DNA of 64,000 bases from Paraburkholderia sacchari (GTDB taxonomy: Bacteria > Pseudomonadota > Gammaproteobacteria > Burkholderiales > Burkholderiaceae). Below, piece after piece: positions 47,427-57,651 of this stretch. The stretch covers positions 124,001 through 188,000 of the forward strand of contig NZ_JTDB02000002.1 of NCBI RefSeq assembly GCF_000785435.2, written 5' to 3'. The notes beneath the pieces were generated by a model that made no database searches, had not been told where the DNA came from, and saw only the letters and a list, made by a program, of their open reading frames with translations. How positions within the stretch are numbered: the stretch's first letter is position 1; each line of letters begins with the position of its first letter. A program made the position numbers and the translations under genes.

Positions 47427-49151
47427 ATGCAGCAGCCGAACGATTCAGCCCGCGTTTCCGATTCCGCGACCGTCACCGGTGCACGTCTCGTGGTGGACGC
47501 GCTCGTCGCCAACGGCGTCGAGCGCGTGTTCTGCGTACCCGGCGAGAGCTATCTCGCCGTGCTCGATGCGCTCGCCGACGAGACCACGCGCATCGACACC
47601 ATCGTGTGCCGCCACGAAGCGGCGGCGGCCAACATGGCGGAAGCGGTCGGCAAGCTCACGGGCAAGCCCGGCATCGCGCTCGTCACGCGCGGTCCCGGCG
47701 CGACGCATGCGGCGATCGGCGTGCACACGGCTTACCAGGACTCCTCGCCGATGATCCTGCTGATCGGCCAGGTCGCGCGCGATCAGATGGACCGCGAAGC
47801 GTTTCAGGAGATCGACTACCGGCGCATGTTCGGCCAAATGGCGAAGTGGGTTGCGCAGATCGACGACGCGCGCCGCGTGCCCGAGTACTTGAGCCATGCG
47901 TTCCATGTCGCGACGTCGGGGCGCCCCGGCCCGGTCGTGCTCGCGCTGCCCGAGGACATGCTGAGCGGCGCGATTCCCGCAGGGCAAGCCCAGCACATCG
48001 CGCCTGCCGCGCAACGCGTGCAGGCGTCGCCCTCGGCGGCGCAGATCGAACGGCTGCGCACGCTGCTCGCCAACGCGAAGAAACCCTTCGTGATTGCGGG
48101 CGGTCACGGCTGGACGCGCGAAGCGTGCGCGAACCTGCAGCGCTTCGTCGAGCAATGGCAGTTGCCGGTGGGTCTCGCGTTCCGCTTCCAGGACACGCTC
48201 AACAACGATCACCCGAACTATGCGGGCGACGTGGGGCTCGGCATCAATCCGGCGCTGGCCGCGCGCATCCGCGAAGCCGACGTGCTGCTCGCGCTCGGCC
48301 CGCGCCTTGGCGAAGCCACGACCGGCGGCTACGCGCTCCTCGACATTCCGAAGACGAAGCAGACGCTCATTCACGTGCATCAGGGCGCGGAAGAACTGGG
48401 CCGCGTCTATGCCGCCGATCTGCCGATCGTCTCGGGTCTGGCCGAAATCGCCGCGCTGCTCGCAGCGCTGCCCGCACCCGAGGCACCGGCATGGGCCGGC
48501 TCCGCTCAGGCCGCGCACGAAGCGTATCTCGCGTGGCGCGCGCCGCGCCCCATGCCTGGCGACGTGCAACTGGGCGAAGTCATGCAGCAGCTTCGCGCGC
48601 GCCTGCCCGACGACGCCATCGTCACGAACGGCGCGGGAAATTACGCGACTTGGCTGCATCGACACTTTGCGTACCGCGATTTCCGCTCGCAGCTTGCGCC
48701 CACCAGCGGCGCGATGGGCTACGGCGTGCCGGCCGCGATTGCGGCGAAGTCGCTATATCCGGAGCGCGCCGTGGTGGCGCTCGCCGGCGACGGCTGCTTC
48801 ATGATGTCCGCGCCCGAACTGGCGACGGCGATGCAATACGGCCTCGCGGTGGTGTTCATCGTCGTGAACAACGGGCATTACGGCACGATCCGCATGCACC
48901 AGGAGCGCAACTACCCGAACCGCGTGCACGGCACACAGCTCACGAACCCGGACTTCGCGGCGTTTGCGCAGTCGTTCGGCGCGCACGGCGAGATCGTCAC
49001 GACGACCGCGCAGTTCGCGCCGGCGCTGGAGCGCGCGCTCAACGCGGGCAAGCCGGCGTTGATCGAGATTCGCGTGACGAAGGAGGCCAGCACGCCTGCC
49101 GCTTCGCTGGAGCAGATTCGCGAGCAGGGAAGGAAGGCGCGCGAGGAATGA
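47427..49151 (+). CDS. Thiamine diphosphate-dependent enzyme (acetolactate synthase-like)
   Basis: This 574-residue enzyme has the three domains of the acetohydroxyacid synthase/benzoylformate decarboxylase superfamily. The pyrimidine-site Glu lies in CRHEAAAANMAEA and the diphosphate-binding motif is GDGCFMMSAPELATAMQYGLAVVFIVVNN. No regulatory subunit gene follows, so it is unlikely to be the biosynthetic IlvB; a catabolic decarboxylase or ligase role is more likely, but the substrate is unknown. I chose the ATG at 47427, with GGGAG about 11 bases upstream. Co-oriented with sdaA, 107 bases later. Confidence 0.88.
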   Translation: MQQPNDSARVSDSATVTGARLVVDALVANGVERVFCVPGESYLAVLDALADETTRIDTIVCRHEAAAANMAEAVGKLTGKPGIALVTRGPGATHAAIGVHTAYQDSSPMILLIGQVARDQMDREAFQEIDYRRMFGQMAKWVAQIDDARRVPEYLSHAFHVATSGRPGPVVLALPEDMLSGAIPAGQAQHIAPAAQRVQASPSAAQIERLRTLLANAKKPFVIAGGHGWTREACANLQRFVEQWQLPVGLAFRFQDTLNNDHPNYAGDVGLGINPALAARIREADVLLALGPRLGEATTGGYALLDIPKTKQTLIHVHQGAEELGRVYAADLPIVSGLAEIAALLAALPAPEAPAWAGSAQAAHEAYLAWRAPRPMPGDVQLGEVMQQLRARLPDDAIVTNGAGNYATWLHRHFAYRDFRSQLAPTSGAMGYGVPAAIAAKSLYPERAVVALAGDGCFMMSAPELATAMQYGLAVVFIVVNNGHYGTIRMHQERNYPNRVHGTQLTNPDFAAFAQSFGAHGEIVTTTAQFAPALERALNAGKPALIEIRVTKEASTPAASLEQIREQGRKAREE

Positions 49152-49200
49152 GTCGATTGGAGTCCTGAATAAGATCACCTTTTGCCGTGAGTTTCTGGAT

Positions 49201-49236
49201 GTATGGTTCTTCGCGGATTGGCGTGAAGAACCATAC
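49201..49236. repeat. Perfect 12-base inverted repeat between convergent genes
   Basis: GTATGGTTCTTC and GAAGAACCATAC are separated by 12 bases. It lies between the ends of two convergent genes and probably serves as a terminator hairpin, but neither side has a T-run, so the role is unsure. Confidence 0.6.
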
Positions 49237-49256
49237 GTATCGTCATTAAGCTCGCC

Positions 49257-50339
49257 TCACAGTGCGCCTGGCCTGAATCGCACTGTCTTCGATACAGCAT
49301 CCCACAGCCCAACGGCCTCGCCGGTGGAGAGTGATCCTTTCTCGAGTTTTACGAACCGCCCATCTATTTCTAGCTGCCCACCGGTCTCCATATCCAAAGA
49401 CAAATACGGTGAGGAAGGCCCGCTCGTGGTCTCGTTGACGGCGAGCATGAATGTGTCGCCGCGACCCTCTCCTGGTTTTAGTCCTTCGAAGAGCCATTCT
49501 CCGCCCCTCAGGCCGGATATTTCCACCGCTCCTTTACGGATGACTTTGGCATCCATTGCATTGAGGGCGTCCAACGTTTGGGGATTGACTGCGTGCTGCA
49601 AGAGCGTCGTGTTTCCTCGGGGTGCTGAATTGACTGATACGGTGAAAGAGACGTCGCGATTATTTGCCAACGTAAATCCTCCCCGAACGTACTGATCATC
49701 CGTTGCCTTCCCGGGAAGAAATCCGCCTGCGAAGCACACGCCTGGCTCGGCTGGAATGTCGTCCGGGGAGCGTCCACGCAGATTTTCCAGCAGGTTGAAC
49801 ACCACCGCTGTTTTCTCGGGAACCTCGTTCTTCACGTCGAACTGCTTGACGATGGGATCACTACTCCGGTCGGGATTGGTGTAGTCGTAGGTTTTTACCT
49901 TCAACAGGAGGCGATAACCCCGATCCCACTTGTAGCCCTCGATATATCGTCTGTTTGGGGCTTCATAGATAGTGCCGCGATGGATAAAGTAGTAGGTATG
50001 TTGCCCCCGCGCATTGCCAGCCTCATACAGGAACGGATATGCATCCCGGCTCCTGGTTGCTTTCAGCGCTGCCTCGCGTTGCGCGACCTCCTCCCGCCAG
50101 GCGTCTTCCGTCATCGCCTTCGCTTCGATATCGACACCCGCGATCTTGGCGTAGCCGTACTCCGTTGCGTCCTCCGGCATATCGACCAGGTAACGGCCCA
50201 CACACCGCGTCTTCAAGTTTGCAGTCAGTTCAGTCACGATTTGCTTTTCCTGTTGGCTCAGCGGCGCCGGCTTGTGATCGCACGCAGCAATGGTCAATAT
50301 CAGGCAGGCAACAGCGAGCGTTGCACGCGGTTTTCTCAT
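49257..50339 (-). CDS. Tli4-like type VI immunity lipoprotein
   Basis: This 360-residue lipoprotein has signal ACLILTIAAC with Cys20, followed by Asp21, which favours inner-membrane retention facing the periplasm. The body resembles the Tli4 family of immunity proteins to type VI lipase effectors (motifs RCVGRYLVDMP, YVRGGFTLANNRDVSF, SGLRGGEWLFEGL). It is encoded directly after, and overlaps by 4 bases, a lipase effector gene. Expected role: bind and block the effector in the periplasm to protect the producer and its kin. Base composition is lower in GC than the surroundings. Confidence 0.75.
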   Translation of the reverse strand: MRKPRATLAVACLILTIAACDHKPAPLSQQEKQIVTELTANLKTRCVGRYLVDMPEDATEYGYAKIAGVDIEAKAMTEDAWREEVAQREAALKATRSRDAYPFLYEAGNARGQHTYYFIHRGTIYEAPNRRYIEGYKWDRGYRLLLKVKTYDYTNPDRSSDPIVKQFDVKNEVPEKTAVVFNLLENLRGRSPDDIPAEPGVCFAGGFLPGKATDDQYVRGGFTLANNRDVSFTVSVNSAPRGNTTLLQHAVNPQTLDALNAMDAKVIRKGAVEISGLRGGEWLFEGLKPGEGRGDTFMLAVNETTSGPSSPYLSLDMETGGQLEIDGRFVKLEKGSLSTGEAVGLWDAVSKTVRFRPGAL

Positions 50340-51916
50340 GCCTTGTATTCCAGCGCCGTGCCCTTCACGCTCTGCGCGATGCGGGTAATGGCGTGAAGCG
50401 TGAAGCGTCGGGTAGCGTCCAGCTTGTAGGCCCCTTCGTGCTCGATACCAGCGAAGGCTACACAGGCTTGCGCCCGATGGGCAGGCGCGCGGCCCGAACG
50501 CACCGGCACCGTACCATCGCCGTGCTCATCGGCATCCCGCAGGACAAACCTGGCGAACGAGGCTTTTCCATCGAGCGTCGTCTTGACCAGTTGACCGCCG
50601 CTCGCGGGGTCATCGCTGCCGCGTATTCCCAGCAAGTCGGCCATCGGCGGAACACCACCGCGCAGCAGTGGTGGCGTTTGCTGCGTCCACGTGACGTTGC
50701 CGTATGCCTTGTGCTTCTCGTCATCGCCGTAAAAAGCATAGGTGTTGGCGTGATACTTGCCGCTAATGTCGTCGTGGAATGGCTGCACGTCGTCTAGTAT
50801 CAAGTCCGCGAACGCCTTCCAATCCTGCTCGACAGTCTTCTTTGTCGTATCGAGCGGATTAAGCAACTGATCATCGCACAGCCCCCACCAGGTGCCGCGC
50901 ACCGTATAGATTTCGCTGTATGGGTCCGATGCCGGCAACTCGACAACCCGTTCCCCGTCCCTGATCCTGAGCCATCCCATGCCGTAGTCGCGGCTCGGCA
51001 ACAGTTGCAGCGGACCCGGCGCATTGCCGACCACCGCGGTCATGCTGGCCGCGTCTGCCCCCAGCACAAGCGCTGACAGAACCCCCACGATACCCGCGCC
51101 TTCCGTGCCGGCTTTCATCCGCCTGTAGGCGGCCGCTGCCCCCGTGGCGGGCATCACCCCGTGCACGACGCCCAGCACCTTGTCGCGCAGCCCCATCACT
51201 TCCGAGTAGTAGCGGGCCACCAGTCCGCCCATCGAGTGGGTGACCAGGATTACCCTGTCGCAGTGGTAGTTGAACTGTTTGCGGTACCACGCCGTGATTT
51301 CATCGATCCGGCTCGCCAGACGCTCCGCCGACACGGCGTTCGATTGCAGCCAGTTGTAGCCCACTGCGTGCACGGGAAACTGATACTTGTATGAGAGCGC
51401 AACCTCGTCGCGCGCCAGCTTTTCCAGACCCGGCGTGATGATATGGCAAAGGCTCTCCCGCAAGCCCTTGCGGCCATAGTCCGTGCCCGCATGCGCATCA
51501 TTCAGCGCGTTTTCAAGCCACACCAGCCACTCGCCGTAGCTCATGTACGCGACTTCGCCCCAGCCGCGCCGACGCAGCTCGTCTTCGGTCTGTGCTGTAC
51601 CGGCGGCAATCTTGCCACCGCCATGGACTTGGGTCTTGCCTGGATCCAGAAGAAGCTTGCGCTCATCCGGGCTTCTCATCATCCATGATTTGACAGTCGA
51701 ATTGCTGTTAAGCAGCCAAACCGGTTTGGGCACTGAATCAGTGGTTTCCAGATTGGTCCCCATCACACCAGGCACAAAGACAACGGGGATGATACGACTC
51801 GGGACCATGTAGCAGACTGCCGTACTATTGTCTGGCGCTGACGTGATGGACAAATAATGAACTGATCCATCGTCGGCGGTCGTTGGCCGGATGATGCGTT
51901 CTTGCTGTGTAGCCAA
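50336..51916 (-). CDS. Tle4-like type VI lipase effector
   Basis: This 526-residue alpha/beta hydrolase has no signal peptide. The nucleophile elbow is THSMGG with Ser228; an oxyanion-side block VVFVPGVMGTNLE (46-58), the ANT-like HGVMPATGAAAAYRRMKAG stretch and a later Asp/His region DEHGDGTVPVRSG complete the fold. This pattern matches type VI lipase effectors of the Tle4 kind, and the overlapping Tli4-like gene supports it. No vgrG, hcp, PAAR or adaptor gene lies nearby, so it would have to be loaded by apparatus genes elsewhere. AT content and isolation suggest acquisition. Confidence 0.75.
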   Translation of the reverse strand: MATQQERIIRPTTADDGSVHYLSITSAPDNSTAVCYMVPSRIIPVVFVPGVMGTNLETTDSVPKPVWLLNSNSTVKSWMMRSPDERKLLLDPGKTQVHGGGKIAAGTAQTEDELRRRGWGEVAYMSYGEWLVWLENALNDAHAGTDYGRKGLRESLCHIITPGLEKLARDEVALSYKYQFPVHAVGYNWLQSNAVSAERLASRIDEITAWYRKQFNYHCDRVILVTHSMGGLVARYYSEVMGLRDKVLGVVHGVMPATGAAAAYRRMKAGTEGAGIVGVLSALVLGADAASMTAVVGNAPGPLQLLPSRDYGMGWLRIRDGERVVELPASDPYSEIYTVRGTWWGLCDDQLLNPLDTTKKTVEQDWKAFADLILDDVQPFHDDISGKYHANTYAFYGDDEKHKAYGNVTWTQQTPPLLRGGVPPMADLLGIRGSDDPASGGQLVKTTLDGKASFARFVLRDADEHGDGTVPVRSGRAPAHRAQACVAFAGIEHEGAYKLDATRRFTLHAITRIAQSVKGTALEYKA

Positions 51917-52110
51917 TGCAGGTTTCTCCCATTTGCACGGAACGTGTGTTTAAAGAAACAACCCGTAGAGGTTGGGCAGCAGACTAGGCCGTGGTACTAG
52001 CCAGCTTCAACCCACCGACCTTGATATGGGAAACACTTGTCAGGGGCAATGAGAAAAATCAAGAGAAACTCATGCAATTTGAGCGTATCCACCTCCAGGA
52101 ATAACAAAAC

Positions 52111-52146
52111 AAAAGCCCCGCAGGCATCAAACCTGCGGGGCTTTTC
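52111..52146. terminator. Bidirectional intrinsic terminator
   Basis: The 14-base stem AAAAGCCCCGCAGG/CCTGCGGGGCTTTT with a 7-base loop lies 35 bases after the stop of the ABC transporter binding-protein gene (minus strand) and ends its transcript before the effector operon's promoter region. Confidence 0.9.
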
Positions 52147-52180
52147 ACATCAACTTGCGGATCGACCGCGAGCGAACTGC

Positions 52181-53329
52181 TTACTTGCCGCCCACGCTCT
52201 GCAGCGTCGTCCACTTGCCGTCGACAACCTTGTACAGCGTGATGCCGCCGTTCTTCAGGTCGCCCTTGGTGTCGTACGCGAGTTCCTTCGACGTCACGGA
52301 CGGCATATTGGTCTTCGCGAGGAACGGCAGGTACTTGGCCGGATCCGTCGAGTTCGCGGCCTTCATGGCGGCGAACATCGCCATTGCGCCGTCGTAGGCG
52401 TACGGCGAGTAGGTCTGGACGTCTTCGCCAAAGCGCTTCTTGTACTTAGCGACGTAGTCCTTGCCGCCCGGCATTTCTTCCAGCGGCAGGCCCGCGAGCG
52501 ACGCCACCGTGCCGTTCGCCGCATCACCCGCGATCTTCAGGAAGGTCGGCGTATGCACCATCTCGCCGCCCATCAGCGGCGCCGTGATGCCCAGCGACTT
52601 CATCTGCTTGACCATCGGCGCGGCTTGCGAATCGGCGCCGCCGTAGTAGATCAGATCCGGCTTCTGCGCCTTCAGCTTGGTCAAGATCGACTTGAAGTCC
52701 ACGGCCTTGTCGTTCGTGTACTCGCGGTCGATGATCGTGCCGCCCGCTTCCTTCGCGGCCTTCGCGAACTGGTCGGCGAGACCCTGGCCGTAGGCCGTGC
52801 GGTCGTCAACCACGGCAATCTTCTTCATGCCGAGGCTCTTCACCGCGAACGTGCCCGCCACCGAACCCTGCTGGGTGTCCGAGGTCATCATGCGGAACGT
52901 GGTCTTGAAGCCTTGCTGCGTGTACTCCGGCGCCGTCGCCATCGCGATCTCGGGGATGCCGGCGTTCGCGTAGATGCGCGAGGCGGGAATCGTCGTGCCC
53001 GAGTTGAAGTGGCCGAGCATGCCCTTGATGCCGTCGTCGACGAGCTTTTGCGCGACCGTCGTGCCCGTGCGCGGGTCGGCCTGGTCGTCGGCCGATTCCA
53101 GCACGAAGTGCACCGGCTTGCCGCCGATCACCGGCTTGGTCGCGTTCATGTCTTCGACCGCGAGCGTGATGCCGTTCTGGAAATCCTTGCCGTAGTGCGC
53201 CTGCGAGCCCGTCATCGGGCCGGCAAAACCGATCTTGACATCCTGCGCCTGCTGCGCGTTAGCCGTCCCCGCCAGCGACAGTGCGGCAACCAGCGTTGCG
53301 CCTGCGAGCTGCTTCATGGTGTGTTGCAT
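52181..53329 (-). CDS. Branched-chain amino acid ABC transporter substrate-binding protein
   Basis: This 382-residue periplasmic binding protein of the LivJ/LivK type has a signal peptide at residues 1-25 (AALSLAGTANA). The mature protein starts DVKIGFAGPMTGSQAHYGKD and carries YGQGLADQF and the hinge motifs of type I binding proteins. It captures leucine/isoleucine/valine or related amino acids for an ABC importer whose membrane and ATPase genes are not adjacent. AAGGAG lies 5 bases before the ATG. It lies 96 bases downstream of putA in the same direction. Confidence 0.93.
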   Translation of the reverse strand: MQHTMKQLAGATLVAALSLAGTANAQQAQDVKIGFAGPMTGSQAHYGKDFQNGITLAVEDMNATKPVIGGKPVHFVLESADDQADPRTGTTVAQKLVDDGIKGMLGHFNSGTTIPASRIYANAGIPEIAMATAPEYTQQGFKTTFRMMTSDTQQGSVAGTFAVKSLGMKKIAVVDDRTAYGQGLADQFAKAAKEAGGTIIDREYTNDKAVDFKSILTKLKAQKPDLIYYGGADSQAAPMVKQMKSLGITAPLMGGEMVHTPTFLKIAGDAANGTVASLAGLPLEEMPGGKDYVAKYKKRFGEDVQTYSPYAYDGAMAMFAAMKAANSTDPAKYLPFLAKTNMPSVTSKELAYDTKGDLKNGGITLYKVVDGKWTTLQSVGGK

Positions 53330-53425
53330 GTTTTCTCCTTGGTACCTGGTGTATCGGATGAGCGGCTTCGGGTCTCGCCTTGCCGCTTCCTTGTCCCTGG
53401 GGGACGATTCTTGCGACCGTGAAGT

Positions 53426-56400
53426 CTAGCCAATCGTCATCAGGTTCGCATTGCCGCCGGCCGCGGCGGTGTTCACGCTCACCGAACGTTCCGTGAGCAG
53501 GCGTTCGAGTGCGTAGTCTTCGTCGCCATTGGCGAGCGCATGCGCGGCCACGCCCTGCACCGAGACGATCGGTCCGCCGCGCTTGGCCACTTCCTTCACG
53601 ACGCCGAGCAGCTCGTCGCTATCGCCCTCGAAAAGCACGGCGTCAAATTCGGCGTCGGCGCTCTTCTTCACCGCGACGTGCGCCTTCAGCTCGGCCGGCA
53701 GTGCGTTCACAAGCGCCTCGCCCGCCGCGCCCTGGAACAGCGCCCGGTTGCCCGTGGCCAGCACGACGGCAAGCTGAGCGCGCGCGCCCGTCGGCGTGGA
53801 CGCCACGCACAGCACCGTGCCGCGCGCCGAAAGCGTGTAAGTGTTGCGCTCGCCGGTCGGCCCCGGCAGTACCGCCGTTGCGCCCGCCAGCACGTATTGC
53901 AGATAGCTGTCGCAGCGTGCCGCGAGCGCCGGTTCGCGCTCGGCGATGAGCCAGTCGCGCAGCGTCGTGAGCGTAGCGTGAGTCGATTGCGGCGCGCCGT
54001 TTTCCGTCTGCGGCGCATCCACCACGAGCGCCTTCGCGAGCGACTGCGGCAGCCCGGCCGGACGCTTGGCCAGGAGACGCGAGAGATACAGCGCGCCACC
54101 GGCTTTCGGCCCCGTACCCGAGAGCCCTTCGCCGCCGAACGGCTGCACGCCCACCACCGCGCCAATCACGTTGCGGTTCACGTAGATGTTGCCCACATGC
54201 GCGCGGCCGATCACATGCGCGATGGTTTCGTCGATGCGCGTATGGATGCCGAGCGTGAGCCCGTAGCCCGTCGCGCGGATCTGCTCGAGCAGCTTGTCCA
54301 GCTGGCTGCGGCGATAGCGGATCACGTGCAGCACCGGCCCGAACACTTCGCGCTTGAGTTCTTCGAGGCTGTCGATTTCGATCAGCGTCGGCGGCACGAA
54401 GGTGCCTTGCGCGCAGCTCTCCGCCATCGGCATCTGCGTGACCTTGCGGCTCTTTTCGCGCATCGCGCCGATGTGCGCGTCGATGCCGCGCTTCGCTTCG
54501 ATGTCGATCACCGGGCCCACGTCGACCGACAGACGATCGGGGTTGCCCACCGCGAGTTCCTGCATCGCGCCCGTGAGCATTTCGAGCGTGCGCTCGGCCA
54601 CGTCTTCCTGGAGGCACAGCACGCGCAGCGCGGAGCAGCGCTGGCCCGCCGAATCGAACGCGCTTTGCAGCACGTCGGCGACGACCTGCTCGGCCAGCGC
54701 CGACGAATCGACGATCATCGCGTTCTGCCCGCCCGTTTCGGCGATCAGCGGAATCGGCCGGCCATCCGAATCGAGGCGCTGCGAAAGCGTCTTGTTGATG
54801 AGGCGCGCGACTTCGGTCGAGCCCGTGAACATCACGGCGCGGGTGCGCGCATCGGCCACCAGAGCAGCGCCAACCGTTTCGCCGTCGCCCGGCAGCAGTT
54901 GCACCGCACCTGCCGGCACGCCCGCTTCGCGCAGAATGCGCACCGCCTGGGCGGCGATCAGCGGCGTCTGTTCAGCGGGCTTCGCGAGCACCGTATTGCC
55001 TGCGGCAAGCGCCGCGGCCACCTGGCCCATGAAGATCGCAAGCGGGAAGTTCCACGGGCTGATGCACACCACCGGACCGAGCGGACGATGCGTGTCGTTC
55101 GAGAACTCTTCGCGGATCTGCGTGGAGTAATAGCGCAGGAAGTCGATGGCTTCGCGGATTTCCGCCACGGCGTTCGGCAGCGATTTGCCCGCCTCGCGCA
55201 CGATCAGGCCCATCAGCGTGTGCATCTGCGCTTCGAGCAAGTCGGCGGCACGCGCGAGGCAGTCGGCGCGCGCTTCCACGGGCGTGGCCTGCCAGATCGG
55301 CGCGGTCGAGACCGCGTGCGCAAGCGCGGCGCTCACGTGCTCGCTCGTTGCTTCCACAACGGTTCCCACGAGATCGCGATGATCGGCGGGATTGCGCACG
55401 TCACGCGCGGCGCCATCGGCAATATCGGCGTCGGCGAGCATCGGCGCGGCGCGCCACGGATGATGCGCGCTCGCGAGCAGCGCCGAAGACAGCGAGGCGA
55501 GGCGATGCTCGTTCGAGAGGTCGAAGCCCATCGAATTCTGGCGCTCGCTGCCGTAGAGATTGCGCGGCAGCGGAATCTTCGCGTGCGGCGCGCCCGTCGG
55601 CACGACCTTCGCGGCCTCGTCGATGGGGTTCGCGACCAGCTCGCTCACCGGCACGGTTTCGTCGGCGATGCGGTTCACGAACGAGGTGTTCGCGCCGTTC
55701 TCCAGCAGGCGGCGCACGAGGTACGCAAGCAGCGTTTCGTGCGTGCCGACCGGCGCGTAGACGCGGCACGGACGGTTGAGCTTGCCCTGCGAGACCGGGC
55801 CCGTCACTTCCTCGTACAGCGGCTCGCCCATGCCGTGCAGGCACTGGAATTCGTACTGGCCGGGATAGTAGTTATTGCCCGCGAGGTGATAGATCGCCGA
55901 GAGCGTGTAGGCGTTGTGCGTGGCGAACTGCGGATACACCGCGTCGGGCGCGTTCAGCAGCTTCTTCGCGCAGGCGATGTACGAAACGTCGGTGTAGATC
56001 TTGCGCGTGTAGACCGGATAGCCTTCGAGGCCGTCCACCTGGGCGCGTTTGATTTCGGTGTCCCAGTACGCGCCCTTCACGAGGCGCACCATGATGCGGT
56101 GACGGCTGCGGCGCGCGAGATCGACGATGTAGTCGATCACAAACGGGCAGCGCTTCTGGTAAGCCTGCACCACGAAGCCGATGCCGTTCCAGCCCGCGAG
56201 TTCCGGGTCGAAGCACAGCGCCTCGAGCAGGTCGAGCGAGAGTTCGAGGCGGTCGGCTTCCTCGGCGTCGATATTGAGGCCGATGTCGTAGCGGCGCGCC
56301 AGCACGGCAAGCGCACGCACGCGCGGCAGCAGCTCGCTCATCGTGCGTTCCTGCTGCGCGCGCGAATAGCGCGGATGCAGCGCGGAGAGCTTGATCGAGA

Positions 56401-57364
56401 TGCCTGGGCCTTCGTAGATGCCGCGCCCGCCGGCGGCCTTGCCGATCGCGTGGATCGCCTGCTCGTAGGAGGCGTAGTAGCGCTGTGCGTCGGCTTCGGT
56501 GGTGGCCGCTTCGCCGAGCATGTCGTACGAGTAGCGGAAGCCGCGCGCTTCGAATTTGCGGCTGTTGGCGAGCGCCTCGGAGATGTTCTCGCCCGTCACG
56601 AACTGCTCGCCCATCAGGCGCATGGCCATGTCCACGCCCTTGCGGATCAGCGGCTCGCCGCCCTTGCCGATCATGCGCGTGAGCGCCGAAGACAGGCCCG
56701 TCTCGCTGTTGGTCGTGACCAGCTTGCCGGTGATCATGAGGCCCCAGGTGGCGGCGTTCACGAACAGCGACGGCGCGTGGCCGACGTGCGATTTCCAGTC
56801 GCCCTTGCTGATCTTGTCGCGAATCAGCGCATCGCGCGTGGCGCGGTCGGGAATGCGCAGCAGCGCTTCGGCGAGGCACATCAGAGCGACGCCTTCCTGG
56901 CTCGACAGCGAAAATTCGTGGATCAGGCCTTCGACGCCGCCGCCGGTGCCCTTCGCGCGCAACGCCTCGACGAGCCTGGTCGCGAGCTTCGTCACGTCGC
57001 CCGTGAGGTTCGCGGGCAGGCGCGCCTCGCCGATCAGGAACGGCACGCACTCCGGCTCGGGGCGGCGGTACGCGGCCGTGATGGCCGCGCGCAGCACCGA
57101 CTGCGGCTGGATGTTCTGGGCGAAATCGAGGAACGGGTGTGACGCGGCTTCTTCGTCGCTGTCGCCTGCGCCGTCAACGAGATCGGCGGCGCTCACCTGG
57201 CCGCTCAGTTCGGGAGGCAACTGGCCGTGCTCGATCTTCTCGAGGTAAGCAAAGATCGCTTGCTTGATGAGCCAGTGCGGGGTGCGCTCGAGGCGCGTGG
57301 CGGCATCTTTGAGCCGCGAGCGGAGCAGGTCGTCGACCTTGACGCCAAGGGTGGTGCTAGCCAT
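53426..57364 (-). CDS. putA: Trifunctional proline utilization protein PutA
   Basis: PutA oxidizes proline to glutamate in two steps and represses its own operon. The 1312-residue protein has an N-terminal ribbon-helix-helix DNA-binding domain (about 1-47, TTLGVKVDDLLRSRLKDAA), the FAD-dependent proline dehydrogenase barrel in the first half (RLVKGAYWD, YPQFATHNA), and the P5C dehydrogenase in the second half with catalytic Glu in AETGGQNAMI and Cys in AGQRCSALRVL, followed by a C-terminal domain. I chose the ATG at 57364, with GAAGGA upstream. Proline-controlled autorepression is expected from the family. Confidence 0.95.
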   Translation of the reverse strand: MASTTLGVKVDDLLRSRLKDAATRLERTPHWLIKQAIFAYLEKIEHGQLPPELSGQVSAADLVDGAGDSDEEAASHPFLDFAQNIQPQSVLRAAITAAYRRPEPECVPFLIGEARLPANLTGDVTKLATRLVEALRAKGTGGGVEGLIHEFSLSSQEGVALMCLAEALLRIPDRATRDALIRDKISKGDWKSHVGHAPSLFVNAATWGLMITGKLVTTNSETGLSSALTRMIGKGGEPLIRKGVDMAMRLMGEQFVTGENISEALANSRKFEARGFRYSYDMLGEAATTEADAQRYYASYEQAIHAIGKAAGGRGIYEGPGISIKLSALHPRYSRAQQERTMSELLPRVRALAVLARRYDIGLNIDAEEADRLELSLDLLEALCFDPELAGWNGIGFVVQAYQKRCPFVIDYIVDLARRSRHRIMVRLVKGAYWDTEIKRAQVDGLEGYPVYTRKIYTDVSYIACAKKLLNAPDAVYPQFATHNAYTLSAIYHLAGNNYYPGQYEFQCLHGMGEPLYEEVTGPVSQGKLNRPCRVYAPVGTHETLLAYLVRRLLENGANTSFVNRIADETVPVSELVANPIDEAAKVVPTGAPHAKIPLPRNLYGSERQNSMGFDLSNEHRLASLSSALLASAHHPWRAAPMLADADIADGAARDVRNPADHRDLVGTVVEATSEHVSAALAHAVSTAPIWQATPVEARADCLARAADLLEAQMHTLMGLIVREAGKSLPNAVAEIREAIDFLRYYSTQIREEFSNDTHRPLGPVVCISPWNFPLAIFMGQVAAALAAGNTVLAKPAEQTPLIAAQAVRILREAGVPAGAVQLLPGDGETVGAALVADARTRAVMFTGSTEVARLINKTLSQRLDSDGRPIPLIAETGGQNAMIVDSSALAEQVVADVLQSAFDSAGQRCSALRVLCLQEDVAERTLEMLTGAMQELAVGNPDRLSVDVGPVIDIEAKRGIDAHIGAMREKSRKVTQMPMAESCAQGTFVPPTLIEIDSLEELKREVFGPVLHVIRYRRSQLDKLLEQIRATGYGLTLGIHTRIDETIAHVIGRAHVGNIYVNRNVIGAVVGVQPFGGEGLSGTGPKAGGALYLSRLLAKRPAGLPQSLAKALVVDAPQTENGAPQSTHATLTTLRDWLIAEREPALAARCDSYLQYVLAGATAVLPGPTGERNTYTLSARGTVLCVASTPTGARAQLAVVLATGNRALFQGAAGEALVNALPAELKAHVAVKKSADAEFDAVLFEGDSDELLGVVKEVAKRGGPIVSVQGVAAHALANGDEDYALERLLTERSVSVNTAAAGGNANLMTIG

Positions 57365-57651
57365 GTTTCCTTCGCATGCCGGCCGACCCGCACCGGCGAA
57401 AGACCAAAAAGTGGCCGAATCGTACGCCTTCAAATAAAAAGGTGCAACCCTCAGGCGAGTTTGGTTGCACCGTTCGCGAAGCCTTATGGGGCCTAGGTTT
57501 GCGGCCAGCGCCGGCCAGTATTGGCCCGCGCGTTGCACTCGGTATTTTCCCTGGCGAACAACAATCAGGCGAACCCTAATCGATTCCGCCGCCGTGCCGT
57601 TATACAAACCATCAAGGGGCCGATCATTGAATCCGGCGCGAAGGTGGAAAA

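Noticed and set aside
53540..57142. A 1200-codon open frame antisense to putA
   Set aside because: It is an in-phase shadow of a high-GC gene: rich in Arg, His and Ala, with no domains, no ribosome site, and fully covered by a certain PutA.
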